Under the pieces are notes generated by a model. That model was not told the DNA's origin and did no database searches. It worked only from the letters and a program-made list of their open reading frames with translations. Source: Pseudomonas yangonensis (GTDB taxonomy: Bacteria > Pseudomonadota > Gammaproteobacteria > Pseudomonadales > Pseudomonadaceae). Taken from it: DNA of 64,000 nt. Location: assembly GCF_009932725.1 (NCBI RefSeq), contig NZ_BLJU01000002.1, positions 620,001 through 684,000 of the forward strand, in the 5' to 3' direction. Shown here piece after piece: positions 17,879-26,650 of this stretch; the first letter of the stretch is position 1, and every line of letters starts with the position of its first letter. Position numbers and translations under genes: made by a program.

Positions 17879-18474
17879 TGCAGGGCAGGTTGATCTATCT
17901 GATGGGGCCTTCGGGCTCGGGCAAGGACAGCCTGTTGCAAGCCGCGCGTGCGCCGCTGGAGGCGCACGGCTGCCGTTTCGCCCGGCGGGTGATTACCCGC
18001 AGCGCCGAGTCCGTCGGCGAGGACGCGTTGGGGGTCAGCCCCGCGGAGTTCGAGCGCCTGGAAGGCGAGGGTGCCTTTGCCCTGAGCTGGCACGCCAATG
18101 GCCTGGCCTACGGTATCCCGCGCGAGATCGACGACTGGCTGAGCGCCGGTCAGGATGTGCTGATCAATGGCTCACGCGGTCATCTCGAGGCTGCGCGCCA
18201 GCGCTATCCGGATCTGCTGGCGATTCTTCTGCATGTCGACGAGGCGGTGCTGCGCCAGCGCTTGCTGGCTCGCGGCCGCGAGACGCCGGAGCAGATCGAG
18301 CAGCGCCTGGCGCGCAGCCGCGAATTTGCTTACTCCCCTCTCCCATTTATGGGAGAGGGGCCGGGGGAGAGGGGCGATCAGGCCGACACTATCGTCTTGG
18401 ACAACTCCGGCCCCCTGCCGCACACCGTCAGCCGCCTGCTGCAGCTGCTCGACGAGATGCGTCGATGCGCCTGA
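17878..18474 (+). CDS. phnN: Ribose 1,5-bisphosphate phosphokinase PhnN with in-frame repeat insert
   Basis: 198 residues, guanylate-kinase-like fold: P-loop GPSGSGKDSLL at residues 10-20, RRVITRSAE, and FALSWHANGLAYGIP as in E. coli PhnN. It phosphorylates ribose 1,5-bisphosphate to PRPP. E. coli PhnN is about 185 residues. The extra length falls in a stretch reading YSPLPFMGEGPGERG at about residues 152-166, which is the translation of a palindromic repeat (18335-18374). The insert keeps the frame and comes before the last conserved strand and helix (IVLDNSGPLPHTV), so the protein may still fold. It overlaps phnP by ten bases; phnO, found between N and P in E. coli, is absent. Confidence 0.92.
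   Translation: MQGRLIYLMGPSGSGKDSLLQAARAPLEAHGCRFARRVITRSAESVGEDALGVSPAEFERLEGEGAFALSWHANGLAYGIPREIDDWLSAGQDVLINGSRGHLEAARQRYPDLLAILLHVDEAVLRQRLLARGRETPEQIEQRLARSREFAYSPLPFMGEGPGERGDQADTIVLDNSGPLPHTVSRLLQLLDEMRRCA
18335..18374. repeat. Palindromic repeat inserted in frame within phnN
   Basis: CCCCTCTCCC (18335-18344), loop ATTTAT, GGGAGAGGGG (18351-18360), then a third arm GGGAGAGGGG at 18365-18374. The perfect ten-base-pair stem and C/T versus G/A strand bias are unlike normal coding sequence. Translations such as SPLP-GEGPGER are familiar from dispersed repeats in many gammaproteobacteria (recalled, not searched). Confidence 0.85.
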
Positions 18475-19229
18475 CCCTGCTCGGCACCGGCGATGCCCGT
18501 CAGGTGCCCGTGTACAACTGCAGTTGCCCGGCCTGCGATGCGGCGCGCGTGTATCCGGCGCGGCGCCGTGGCCCCTGTTGCGCGCTGATCGAATGCGGCG
18601 CGCAGCGCTGGCTGATCGACAGCGGCCTGACCGATCTCACCGAGCGCTTCGCGCCGCACAGCCTCAGCGGCATCCTGCAGACCCACTACCACGCAGATCA
18701 CGCCCAGGGTTTACTGCATCTGCGCTGGGGGCAGGGGTTGGTGATTCCGGTGCACGGCCCGGAAGACCCGGAAGGGTTGGCCGATCTGTACAAGCATCCC
18801 GGCATTCTTGATTTCAGCCAGCCTTTCGCTGCCTTCGAGCGCCGCCAACTGGGTGAACTGTTGGTCACTGCGCTGCCGCTGACCCACTCCAAGCCAACCT
18901 TTGGGTATTTGCTTGAGCGGAAGGGGTTCGAAGGGCAGGGCAGGCGTATCGCCTACCTGACCGACACGGTCGGCGTGCCCGAGGCCAGCTGCGCCGAGCT
19001 TGAACGTGCGCCGCTGGATCTGCTGGTGCTCGATTGCTCCACCGCACCGCAGCCGGTGGCACCGCGCAACCATAATGACCTGACCCGCGCGCTGGAAGTC
19101 ATCGCTCACCTGCAGCCTGCGCAAGCGGTGCTGACCCATATCGGTCACAGTTTCGATGCCTGGCTGCTGGAGCATCCCGACGCCTTGCCGCCTGGTGTGA
19201 CGCTGGCGCGTGACGGTCTGGTGCTGTGA
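18465..19229 (+). CDS. phnP: 5-phospho-alpha-D-ribosyl 1,2-cyclic phosphate phosphodiesterase PhnP
   Basis: 254 residues, metallo-beta-lactamase superfamily. The metal-binding HYHADHAQG follows the N-terminal strand pair (LTLLGTGDARQVP), and THSKPTFGYLLE, LTDTVG and LTHIGH provide the later ligands. The CNCSCPAC-like stretch (YNCSCPACDAARV) near residue 20 is the zinc-knuckle typical of PhnP. It opens the cyclic phosphate released by PhnJ to ribose 1,5-bisphosphate, the substrate of PhnN. Last gene of the phn cluster. Confidence 0.94.
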   Translation: MRLTLLGTGDARQVPVYNCSCPACDAARVYPARRRGPCCALIECGAQRWLIDSGLTDLTERFAPHSLSGILQTHYHADHAQGLLHLRWGQGLVIPVHGPEDPEGLADLYKHPGILDFSQPFAAFERRQLGELLVTALPLTHSKPTFGYLLERKGFEGQGRRIAYLTDTVGVPEASCAELERAPLDLLVLDCSTAPQPVAPRNHNDLTRALEVIAHLQPAQAVLTHIGHSFDAWLLEHPDALPPGVTLARDGLVL

Positions 19230-19324
19230 GTCCGTATCGCCCGTAACCGAGAAACTCAGGCTGGCCTGGCCTGCCGTTACAGGGTCAGGCCTTCCGATTT
19301 GTTTTCCGACAGTCAAGAGAACCC

Positions 19325-20524
19325 ATGAACGCCCGCCGCATCACTCTGTTGCTTTGCACTGCCGAAACCCTGGGCATGGCCGGCTTTGCTCTGTTCGCCG
19401 CACTGCTGCCGCAATTCCAGGTGCTCTGGGGATTGAGCAATACCGAGGCGGGCTGGATCGGCGGCGGCTTCTTTCTCGGCTATATGCTGGCCGTGCCGGT
19501 GCTCACCGGTCTGACCGACCGTTATGACGCCCGGCTGATCTACCTGTGGGCCATGCTGCTGACGGCGGTGGCCAGCGCCGGCTTCGTCTTCGCCGATGGT
19601 TTCTGGTCGGCGCTGCTCTGGCGCGTGCTGGCCGGCATCGGCCTGGCGGGCACCTATATGCCGGGGCTCAAGGCGCTGTCGGAGCGCATCGACGGTGCCT
19701 CGCAATCGCGTGCCATCGCCTTCTACACCGCCAGCTTCGGCCTGGGCACTGCGCTGTCCTTCACCCTGTCCGGTGAACTGGCCAAGCTCGGCGGCTGGCA
19801 GCTGCCGGCACTGCTTAGCGGCGCCTGCGCGCTGCTGGCCTGGGCGTTGGTGTACTGGGGGCTGGCGCCGAAACCGGTGGCAGCGCATGCACCGCGCAAG
19901 CTACTGGATCTGGCACCGCTGAAAAGCCGTGCGGTGTTGGCCTACTGCCTGGCCTACGCGATGCACAACCTGGAGTTGTTCGCGCTGCGCGCCTGGCTGG
20001 TGGCCTTCGTGGTGTTCTCCGGGCATTTTCAGGGCGTCGATCCCTGGCTGTCCGGTACCTGGGTGGCGATGCTGGCGACGCTGATCGGCATGCCGTCGAG
20101 CATTCTCGGCAATGAGCTGGCGCTGCGTTTCGGTCGGCAGCGCTGGCTGATCGGCGTGATGCTTAGTTCTGCTCTGCTGGCGGCCCTGGTCGGCCTGGGA
20201 GCGGCGCTGCCGTTCTGGGTGATGCTGGGGCTGGTTATGCTCTATGCGGTGACCGTGACAGCCGACTCCGCCTCGCTGACCGCCGGGCTGGTCAGCGTTG
20301 CCCCAGCCAGTCACCGCGGCGCAGCAATGGCGCTGTATTCCTGCACCGGTTTCACTGGTGCCTTTCTCGGTCCGCTGCTGTTCGGCATGACCCTCGATGC
20401 CCTGGGCGATCAGCAGTTGCTTGGCTGGTGGGCGGCGTTCGCCTTGATGGGCCTGTTACTGACGCTGGGGCCGTTGGCGTTGTGGTGGGCGGGTAGTGGG
20501 CAAGAGGGCAGTACGCATCCGTAG
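19325..20524 (+). CDS. MFS transporter
   Basis: 399 residues with twelve predicted membrane helices. Helix 1 starts LLLCTAETLGMAGFALFAALLP, and the motif-A-like loop between helices 2 and 3 is LTDRYDARLIYL. A larger loop after helix 6 (PKPVAAHAPRKLLDL) separates the halves. It resembles arabinose-efflux/CynX-like permeases, which export or import small molecules by proton coupling. Substrate unknown. It follows phnP by 95 bases and could be part of the same transcript, but nothing else links it to phosphonates. It converges on the quinone reductase gene. Confidence 0.85.
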   Translation: MNARRITLLLCTAETLGMAGFALFAALLPQFQVLWGLSNTEAGWIGGGFFLGYMLAVPVLTGLTDRYDARLIYLWAMLLTAVASAGFVFADGFWSALLWRVLAGIGLAGTYMPGLKALSERIDGASQSRAIAFYTASFGLGTALSFTLSGELAKLGGWQLPALLSGACALLAWALVYWGLAPKPVAAHAPRKLLDLAPLKSRAVLAYCLAYAMHNLELFALRAWLVAFVVFSGHFQGVDPWLSGTWVAMLATLIGMPSSILGNELALRFGRQRWLIGVMLSSALLAALVGLGAALPFWVMLGLVMLYAVTVTADSASLTAGLVSVAPASHRGAAMALYSCTGFTGAFLGPLLFGMTLDALGDQQLLGWWAAFALMGLLLTLGPLALWWAGSGQEGSTHP

Positions 20525-20542
20525 AGAGGCGCCTGCTCAGGT

Positions 20543-21152
20543 TCACGCCTTTGTGCCCAATGCTTCCGCTTTACGCAGCCAGCTCTGGCGTTGTTCCTCG
20601 CTGGCCGGCCGCACCGGAGCGAATTCGCTCAGGCGGCGGGTCCTTATGCCGCAGAAACCGAGGATGGTGCGCACCATCTGCCGATGGGCCGGAGCGCCAT
20701 AGATCCAGCGGAAGTACCAGGGTGGCGTGTCCATGGTCACCAGCAGGTCGGCGCTGCGCCCGCTGAGCAGCTTGTCCCAGAGTTGCGAGCGGTTGCGGTA
20801 CTTGAAGGCGAAGCCGGGCAGGAACACCCGGTCGAAGAAGCCCTTGAGCAAAGCCGGTATACCGCCCCACCACACGGGGTAGACGAACACCAGATGCTCC
20901 GCCCAGTGAATCAGACGCTGGGCCTCGAGCAGGTCCGGCTCCAGGCTCTGGCTCTGTTCGTAGCCGTCGCGCAGTATCGGGTCGAACTGCATTTCGCCCA
21001 GCTTCAACTGGCGGACCACATGGCCCTTGCTGCGTGCGCCGTGGCTATAAGCCTCGGCCAGAGCATGGCAGAGGCTGTCCTTCTTCGGTGTGCCTAGAAT
21101 CAGCAGGATTCGTTTGCCATCGCCTTCCAGTGGTGTGGCGCCGCTCTTGCCC

Positions 21153-21160
<8 letters not shown>
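20543..21160 (-). CDS. NAD(P)H-dependent quinone oxidoreductase (flavodoxin fold)
   Basis: 205 residues, flavodoxin_2/NQO1-like. [21 protein letters not shown] gives the FMN/FAD phosphate loop, and [23 protein letters not shown] is the strongly conserved core of this family. Likely two-electron reduction of quinones in the cytosol. An N-terminal extension of about 15 residues precedes the fold, so the true start could be slightly downstream. Its start overlaps the fumC stop by eight bases, so it is co-transcribed with fumC, the order found in P. aeruginosa as I recall it. Confidence 0.87.
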
Positions 21161-22547
<1,387 letters not shown>

Positions 22548-22631
22548 GGCGTTCTCCGGGCATGTTCGAGGTTGCTGGCAGTTTAGGTCGCGCCGCCGGA
22601 GACTGGTTCCGCAACTTATCTATCGCGTCGA

Positions 22632-23642
22632 TTACCAGCGGGCGTGGGTTTCACCCAGCCAACCCAATGCACTGTCTACTGCGACGCGCTCGCCCTTCGG
22701 GCCGCGCAGCACTCCATCGTAGTGGCCGAAGCGCTGCATGGTGTGGGCGTGGAAGGGGCCGAACTTGGGGCAGGCTCTATGTAGCTGGCGGGGGGTGAAC
22801 CGCAGGGACACCCGGTCGTCCTCGCTGTCCAGGCGCCAGGGGGCCAGCGGCGCCTGCGAGCTGCGGACGATATGCAGCGGGCTATCGAGCAGTTGTACTT
22901 CACCGCCGAACCAAAGCGTGTTCTCCGAAAGGCCGCTGTGGTCCAGCCAGCCCGTGCCGAAGTTGCCGGCGATACCCCCAGCAGCGGCGAAGGCCGCTCG
23001 CTGCCAGTGACTGTGCAGCGGCCAGACGCCGCGGCCGAAGTCCAGCGCGGCGAAGCTTTGCCCCGGCACGCAGCTGTACTGCTTGCTACCCAGTTGCAGG
23101 CTGCCTGCCGTGGGCAGGCCCAATTGGCGGCTGGTGGCATGAAAACCGCCATTTTGCAGTGGGGCCACCAGGTTGACCGACTGCAGGTGGGCAGGGCGCT
23201 GAATGTCCAGGGCGATTTGTAGCGGCTGGCCGCCGATGTCAGGTGCCGATGCGGTAAGACGCAAACGCCCCGGGTGCTCGTCGGCGCGCAGCTGCAGGCG
23301 GGAATGATTGAAGGCGTGGCTTTCCAGTGGCAGATCGGGTAACTGGCAGCCAAAGGCGAAAAGTCGGAACTGGGCTCGGGCAACCGACTGGCCGGATTGC
23401 AGATCGAGAAAGTAGGCGGCGCCGTAGCCGAGGTAGTCAAGATCGGCCAGGGTTAGCGCGAGCATCCATTGTGGCGTGGTGATGCACCAGTGATTCCAGC
23501 GTTTGCGCCGTCCCAGGTGGCCGTGCAGAGCACAGTCCACCAGCGGGCGGCTGGACCAGCCGATGGCCTCGTCCTGCAGGCGGCCCTTGCTGTCGCACAG
23601 AGGTTGAAGTGGAAAGGGGGCATGTGAGGTGAGGCTGGTCAT
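22632..23642 (-). CDS. DUF2804 family protein
   Basis: 336 residues. The pattern CDSKGRLQDEAIGWSSRPLVDC at the N-terminus and RRKRWNHWCITTPQWMLALTLADLDYLGY match the DUF2804 family as I recall it. No signal peptide or membrane helix is seen; the rest is beta-rich with conserved tryptophans (GRGVWPLHSHW, FGTGWLDHSGLSENTLWFGGE). These proteins resemble lipocalin-like or hydroxyneurosporene-synthase-like folds, so a lipid-related role is possible but unproven. Eighty-four bases upstream of fumC on the same strand. Confidence 0.8.
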   Translation of the reverse strand: MTSLTSHAPFPLQPLCDSKGRLQDEAIGWSSRPLVDCALHGHLGRRKRWNHWCITTPQWMLALTLADLDYLGYGAAYFLDLQSGQSVARAQFRLFAFGCQLPDLPLESHAFNHSRLQLRADEHPGRLRLTASAPDIGGQPLQIALDIQRPAHLQSVNLVAPLQNGGFHATSRQLGLPTAGSLQLGSKQYSCVPGQSFAALDFGRGVWPLHSHWQRAAFAAAGGIAGNFGTGWLDHSGLSENTLWFGGEVQLLDSPLHIVRSSQAPLAPWRLDSEDDRVSLRFTPRQLHRACPKFGPFHAHTMQRFGHYDGVLRGPKGERVAVDSALGWLGETHARW

Positions 23643-23916
23643 CGGGCACGTCCATGTATGTGCGCAGGCTGGCGTTCAGTCGCCGGGTCGGGAGTGCGCA
23701 TGCCTTGATAAGACTGGCGAATATGACGCAGGATGCCGAGCTGGCCCAAGCATGGGCAAGTACTGGCAATTTGGCAACTGACCAGTGGGTGCACCAGTGT
23801 GCAGGGCGTCTGTGAGCTGGTGCACAACTCGCCTCCCTTGAGGGATTTTGGCGCAGGGCACAAAATGCTGCCTTCGTAGTCTACCCAGACTCATTCACAA
23901 CCACTGGACGCTCTCC
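23643..23916. other. Divergent intergenic region with inverted repeat at 23789-23825
   Basis: The gap holds the promoters of the leftward DUF2804 gene and the rightward DUF2059 gene. The one notable feature is GTGCACCAG (23789-23797) facing CTGGTGCAC (23817-23825), perfect nine-base arms 19 bases apart. It could be an operator pair or a hairpin; no regulator is evident nearby. Confidence 0.4.
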
Positions 23917-24414
23917 ATGCTCCGTTTTTCCAAACTCTGCACCGCCGTTCTGCTCAGCGCGAGCGCATCCCTGGCCATGGCCGATGCTGCCAGCCACGCC
24001 GCCGATGCCGAGCGTTTTCTCAAACTGGCCCATGCCGACAAGCTGACCGTGCCGGTGTACGGCCAGGTGCAGCAGATGTTCGCCCAGCGTTTCGCCGAGG
24101 CGCCGAGTGGCAAGAAGGCGGTGCTGGAAAGCTATCAGGCCAAGGCCAATGCCGCGCTGGACAAGGCGGTGGGCTGGGACAAGCTCAAGCCTGACATGGT
24201 CAAGCTCTACACCAGCAACTTCAACGAGCAGGAGCTCAAGGACCTGATCGCCTTCTATGAGTCGCCGCTGGGGCAGAAGGTGCTGCAGAAGATGCCGACC
24301 CTGACCGCGCAATCCGCGCAGATCACCCAGAGCAAGCTGGAAAGCGCCGTGCCCGAGGTGAACAAGCTGCTGGCGGACATGAGCAGCGAGCTCGGCCTGC
24401 CGAAACAACCCTGA
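23917..24414 (+). CDS. Exported DUF2059 protein
   Basis: 165 residues with a signal peptide (1-22, ending AMA). The helical DUF2059 pattern is clear: LKLAHADKLTVPVYGQVQQMF, then MVKLYTSNFNEQELKDLIAFYESPLGQKVLQKMP. Such periplasmic proteins are widespread in proteobacteria, and function is unknown. The ATG at 23917 is chosen because the signal peptide starts there; frame upstream is open but has no site. bolA-like follows with overlapping ATG/stop. Confidence 0.85.
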   Translation: MLRFSKLCTAVLLSASASLAMADAASHAADAERFLKLAHADKLTVPVYGQVQQMFAQRFAEAPSGKKAVLESYQAKANAALDKAVGWDKLKPDMVKLYTSNFNEQELKDLIAFYESPLGQKVLQKMPTLTAQSAQITQSKLESAVPEVNKLLADMSSELGLPKQP

Positions 24415-24425
24415 TGGAGCTCAAG

Positions 24426-24719
24426 ATGTCCAAGCAAGACCTGATCACCGCCGCCCTGGCCGCGCTGCAGCCTGAGCACCTGGAGGTGCTGGACGAAAGT
24501 CATATGCACAGCCGCGGCCTGGAGACCCACTACAAGGCGGTGATCGTAAGCCCGGCGTTCGCTGGGCTGAATGCGGTCAAGCGACATCAGAAGGTCTACG
24601 CCACCGTCGGCGAACTGATGGGGCAGATCCATGCCCTGGCCCTGCATACCTATACCCCACAGGAATGGGCAGAGCAGGGCGTAGCCCCGGCCTCGCCGAC
24701 CTGCCGCGGCGGTCATTGA
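24426..24719 (+). CDS. bolA: BolA family protein
   Basis: 97 residues, class II KH-like BolA fold: ALQPEHLEVLDESHMHSRGLETHYKAVIVSPAFAGLNAVKRHQKVYATVG contains the conserved H and the FxGxxxxxRHxxVY pattern (here AGLNAVKRHQKVYA). BolA proteins work with monothiol glutaredoxins in Fe-S handling and affect cell shape genes. The ATG at 24426 follows GGAG by six bases; the ATG at 24414 overlaps the upstream stop. A His near the C-terminal tail (HALALHTYTPQEW) matches BolA rather than IbaG. Confidence 0.88.
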   Translation: MSKQDLITAALAALQPEHLEVLDESHMHSRGLETHYKAVIVSPAFAGLNAVKRHQKVYATVGELMGQIHALALHTYTPQEWAEQGVAPASPTCRGGH

Positions 24720-24729
24720 GGTCGCTCGG

Positions 24730-24770
24730 ATGCAATCCGGGTAAACCCCTCGGCAGTTCCCGGATTGCAT
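24730..24770. repeat. Inverted repeat of the CCCGGATTGCAT family
   Basis: ATGCAATCCGGG (24730-24741) and CCCGGATTGCAT (24759-24770), perfect twelve-base arms with a 17-base loop, ten bases after bolA. It may terminate the bolA transcript. Related units occur at 28578-28594, 28741-28762 and 53080-53096. Confidence 0.8.
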
Positions 24771-24846
24771 CCGGGCTGCGTGACAGGCTGTCGCGCCTTG
24801 TCGCCAACCCGCCCCGGCGATTCTCTGCTTTGCTACAATCGCTCCC

Positions 24847-24866
24847 GCGCCGGCCCACGCCGGCGC
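24847..24866 (+). other. Stable hairpin in the leader upstream of trhO
   Basis: GCGCCGG, six-base loop, CCGGCGC, followed by TTTCGTTT. It follows a good -10-like TACAAT at about 24834, so it would lie at the very 5' end of a trhO transcript or act as an early attenuator. Confidence 0.4.
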
Positions 24867-24901
24867 TTTCGTTTAGGTTCTCGATCTAGCGAGCTAGAGC
24901 C

Positions 24902-25066
24902 ATGCAAGGCGCCACGACCAACGGGAGTAACAGCCTCCGGCTGGTCAAAGCAGGCGAGGAAGCGCAGTGTACTTTTGTACATGAGCATTCCCAGTCTGTT
25001 TTAACGCAGCAGGGCCGACGCGCAGCTGATCGAGTCCAGTCCGCCCTTTACGTGGGCGACTACTGA
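24902..25066 (+). CDS. Possible 54-codon short ORF or structured leader before trhO
   Basis: An ATG at 24902 opens a frame of 54 codons ending at TGA 25064-25066, ten bases before trhO. The product would start [20 protein letters not shown] and end QSALYVGDY, hydrophilic with no known domain. Against coding: no clear ribosome-binding site (only GAGCC), and third positions in the middle are much poorer in G/C than in neighbours (TGT ACT TTT GTA CAT). That part contains TGTAC-TTT-TGTACA, a small hairpin. I believe similar segments recur in front of or near genes of other pseudomonads, but cannot check. Either a small protein or a conserved RNA element; coding is the less certain reading. Confidence 0.35.
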   Translation: MQGATTNGSNSLRLVKAGEEAQCTFVHEHSQSVLTQQGRRAADRVQSALYVGDY

Positions 25067-25076
25067 GAGAATATTC

Positions 25077-26015
25077 ATGACCGACAAGATCGTCGTCGCG
25101 GCGCTGTACAAATTCGTCTCCCTGCCGGATTACCAGGCGCTACGCGAACCCCTGCTGCAAACCCTGCTCGACAACGGCATCAAGGGCACCCTGCTGCTCG
25201 CCGAAGAGGGCATCAACGGCACCGTGTCCGGCAGCCGCGCCGGCATCGACGCGCTGCTCGCCTGGTTCCGCCAGGACGCCCGCCTGGCCGATATCGACCA
25301 CAAGGAATCCTATTGCGATGAACAGCCGTTCTATCGCACCAAGGTCAAGCTGAAGAAGGAAATCGTCACCCTCGGCGTGCCGGGCGTCGACCCCAACCAG
25401 CGTGTCGGCACCTACGTCGAACCGCAGGACTGGAACGCCCTGATCAGCGACCCCGAGGTGCTGCTGATCGACACGCGCAACGACTACGAGGTGGCCATCG
25501 GCACCTTCGAGGGCGCCATCGACCCCAAGACCAAGTCGTTCCGTGAGTTTCCCGAGTACGTCAAGGCCCATTTCGATCCGAGCAAGCACAAGAAAGTGGC
25601 GATGTTCTGCACCGGTGGCATCCGTTGCGAGAAAGCCTCCAGCTACATGCTCGGCGAGGGTTTCGAGGAGGTCTATCACCTCAAGGGCGGCATCCTCAAA
25701 TACCTCGAGGAAGTGCCGCAGGAGCAGACCAAGTGGCGCGGTGACTGCTTCGTCTTCGACAACCGCGTGACCGTGCGCCACGACCTGTCCGAAGGCGACT
25801 ACGATCAGTGCCACGCCTGCCGCAATCCGATTTCCGTGGAAGATCGCCAGTCCGAGTTCTACAGCCCCGGCGTCAGTTGCCCGCATTGCTGGGATTCGCT
25901 GCCGGAGAAGACCCGTGAAAGCGCCCGCGAGCGGCAGAAGCAGATCGAGCTGGCCCGTGCGCGCAACCAGCCGCACCCCATCGGCCGTGACCCCCGCCAA
26001 CTGAACGAGGCCTGA
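25077..26015 (+). CDS. trhO: tRNA uridine(34) hydroxylase TrhO (rhodanese domain)
   Basis: 312 residues (YceA family). An N-terminal acylphosphatase-like domain ([35 protein letters not shown]) is followed by a rhodanese domain with active-site [13 protein letters not shown], where Cys178 is the expected catalytic residue, and by a C-terminal Cys-rich tail (CHACRNPIS and CPHC). It performs oxygen-dependent hydroxylation of U34 in tRNAs, the first step to 5-methoxy- or 5-carboxymethoxyuridine. Two genes follow within a few bases, a DsbA-like protein and an ABC exporter. Confidence 0.92.
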   Translation: MTDKIVVAALYKFVSLPDYQALREPLLQTLLDNGIKGTLLLAEEGINGTVSGSRAGIDALLAWFRQDARLADIDHKESYCDEQPFYRTKVKLKKEIVTLGVPGVDPNQRVGTYVEPQDWNALISDPEVLLIDTRNDYEVAIGTFEGAIDPKTKSFREFPEYVKAHFDPSKHKKVAMFCTGGIRCEKASSYMLGEGFEEVYHLKGGILKYLEEVPQEQTKWRGDCFVFDNRVTVRHDLSEGDYDQCHACRNPISVEDRQSEFYSPGVSCPHCWDSLPEKTRESARERQKQIELARARNQPHPIGRDPRQLNEA

Positions 26016-26017
26016 CC

Positions 26018-26650
26018 ATGGCTAGCCGCCTGCTCTACGTGATGGACCCGATGTGCTCCTGGTGCTGGGGTTTCGCACCCGTGGTCGAAGCCCTCGCCGA
26101 GCAGGCGGCTGCGGCCGGCGTGCCGCTGCAGATCGTGGTGGGCGGCCTGCGCCGCGATCAGGTGGCGATCGATGCCGCAGCACGGGTGCGTTACCTGGGC
26201 TACTGGCAGGCGGTCAACGCCAGCACCGGGCAGCTGTTCGACTTCGACCGCGGCCTGCCCGAGGGCATGGTGTACGACACCGAGCCGGCCTGCCGCGCAC
26301 TGGTCACCGCGCGCAACCTCGACGTGCCCAGCGCCTGGACGCTGCTCAAGCTGGTCCAGCGCGCTTTCTACGCGCAGGGCGCCGACGTTACCCAGGCCAG
26401 TGTGCTGGTCGAGCTGGCCGAGCGGGCCGGCATTCCGCGCATCGAATTCGCCGAGGCTTTCGACAGTCAGGCCATGCATGAGGCCACCGCCGCCGATTTC
26501 AGCTGGGTGCAGGATCTGGGCATCGCCGGTTTCCCCACCTTGCTGGCCGAGCGCGATGGCCAACTGGCGCTGCTGACCAACGGCTATCAGCCACTCGAGG
26601 CGCTGTCACCGCTGCTGGGCCGCTGGCTGGAGCGCGCCGCCAATGCCTGA
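26018..26650 (+). CDS. DsbA family (FrnE-like) thiol oxidoreductase
   Basis: 210 residues, thioredoxin fold with helical insertion. The active-site motif is CSWC in YVMDPMCSWCWGFAP, and the cis-Pro loop is GIAGFPTLLAE. There is no signal peptide, so it is cytosolic, unlike true DsbA. It resembles FrnE/2-hydroxychromene isomerase-like proteins. It begins three bases after trhO and ends inside the next gene (eight-base overlap), so the three genes are one unit. Specific substrate unknown. Confidence 0.87.
   Translation: MASRLLYVMDPMCSWCWGFAPVVEALAEQAAAAGVPLQIVVGGLRRDQVAIDAAARVRYLGYWQAVNASTGQLFDFDRGLPEGMVYDTEPACRALVTARNLDVPSAWTLLKLVQRAFYAQGADVTQASVLVELAERAGIPRIEFAEAFDSQAMHEATAADFSWVQDLGIAGFPTLLAERDGQLALLTNGYQPLEALSPLLGRWLERAANA

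Noticed and set aside
18465..18480. Missing phnO read as a deletion scar
   Set aside because: phnN and phnP overlap cleanly; phnO is an optional N-acetyltransferase gene absent from many phn clusters.
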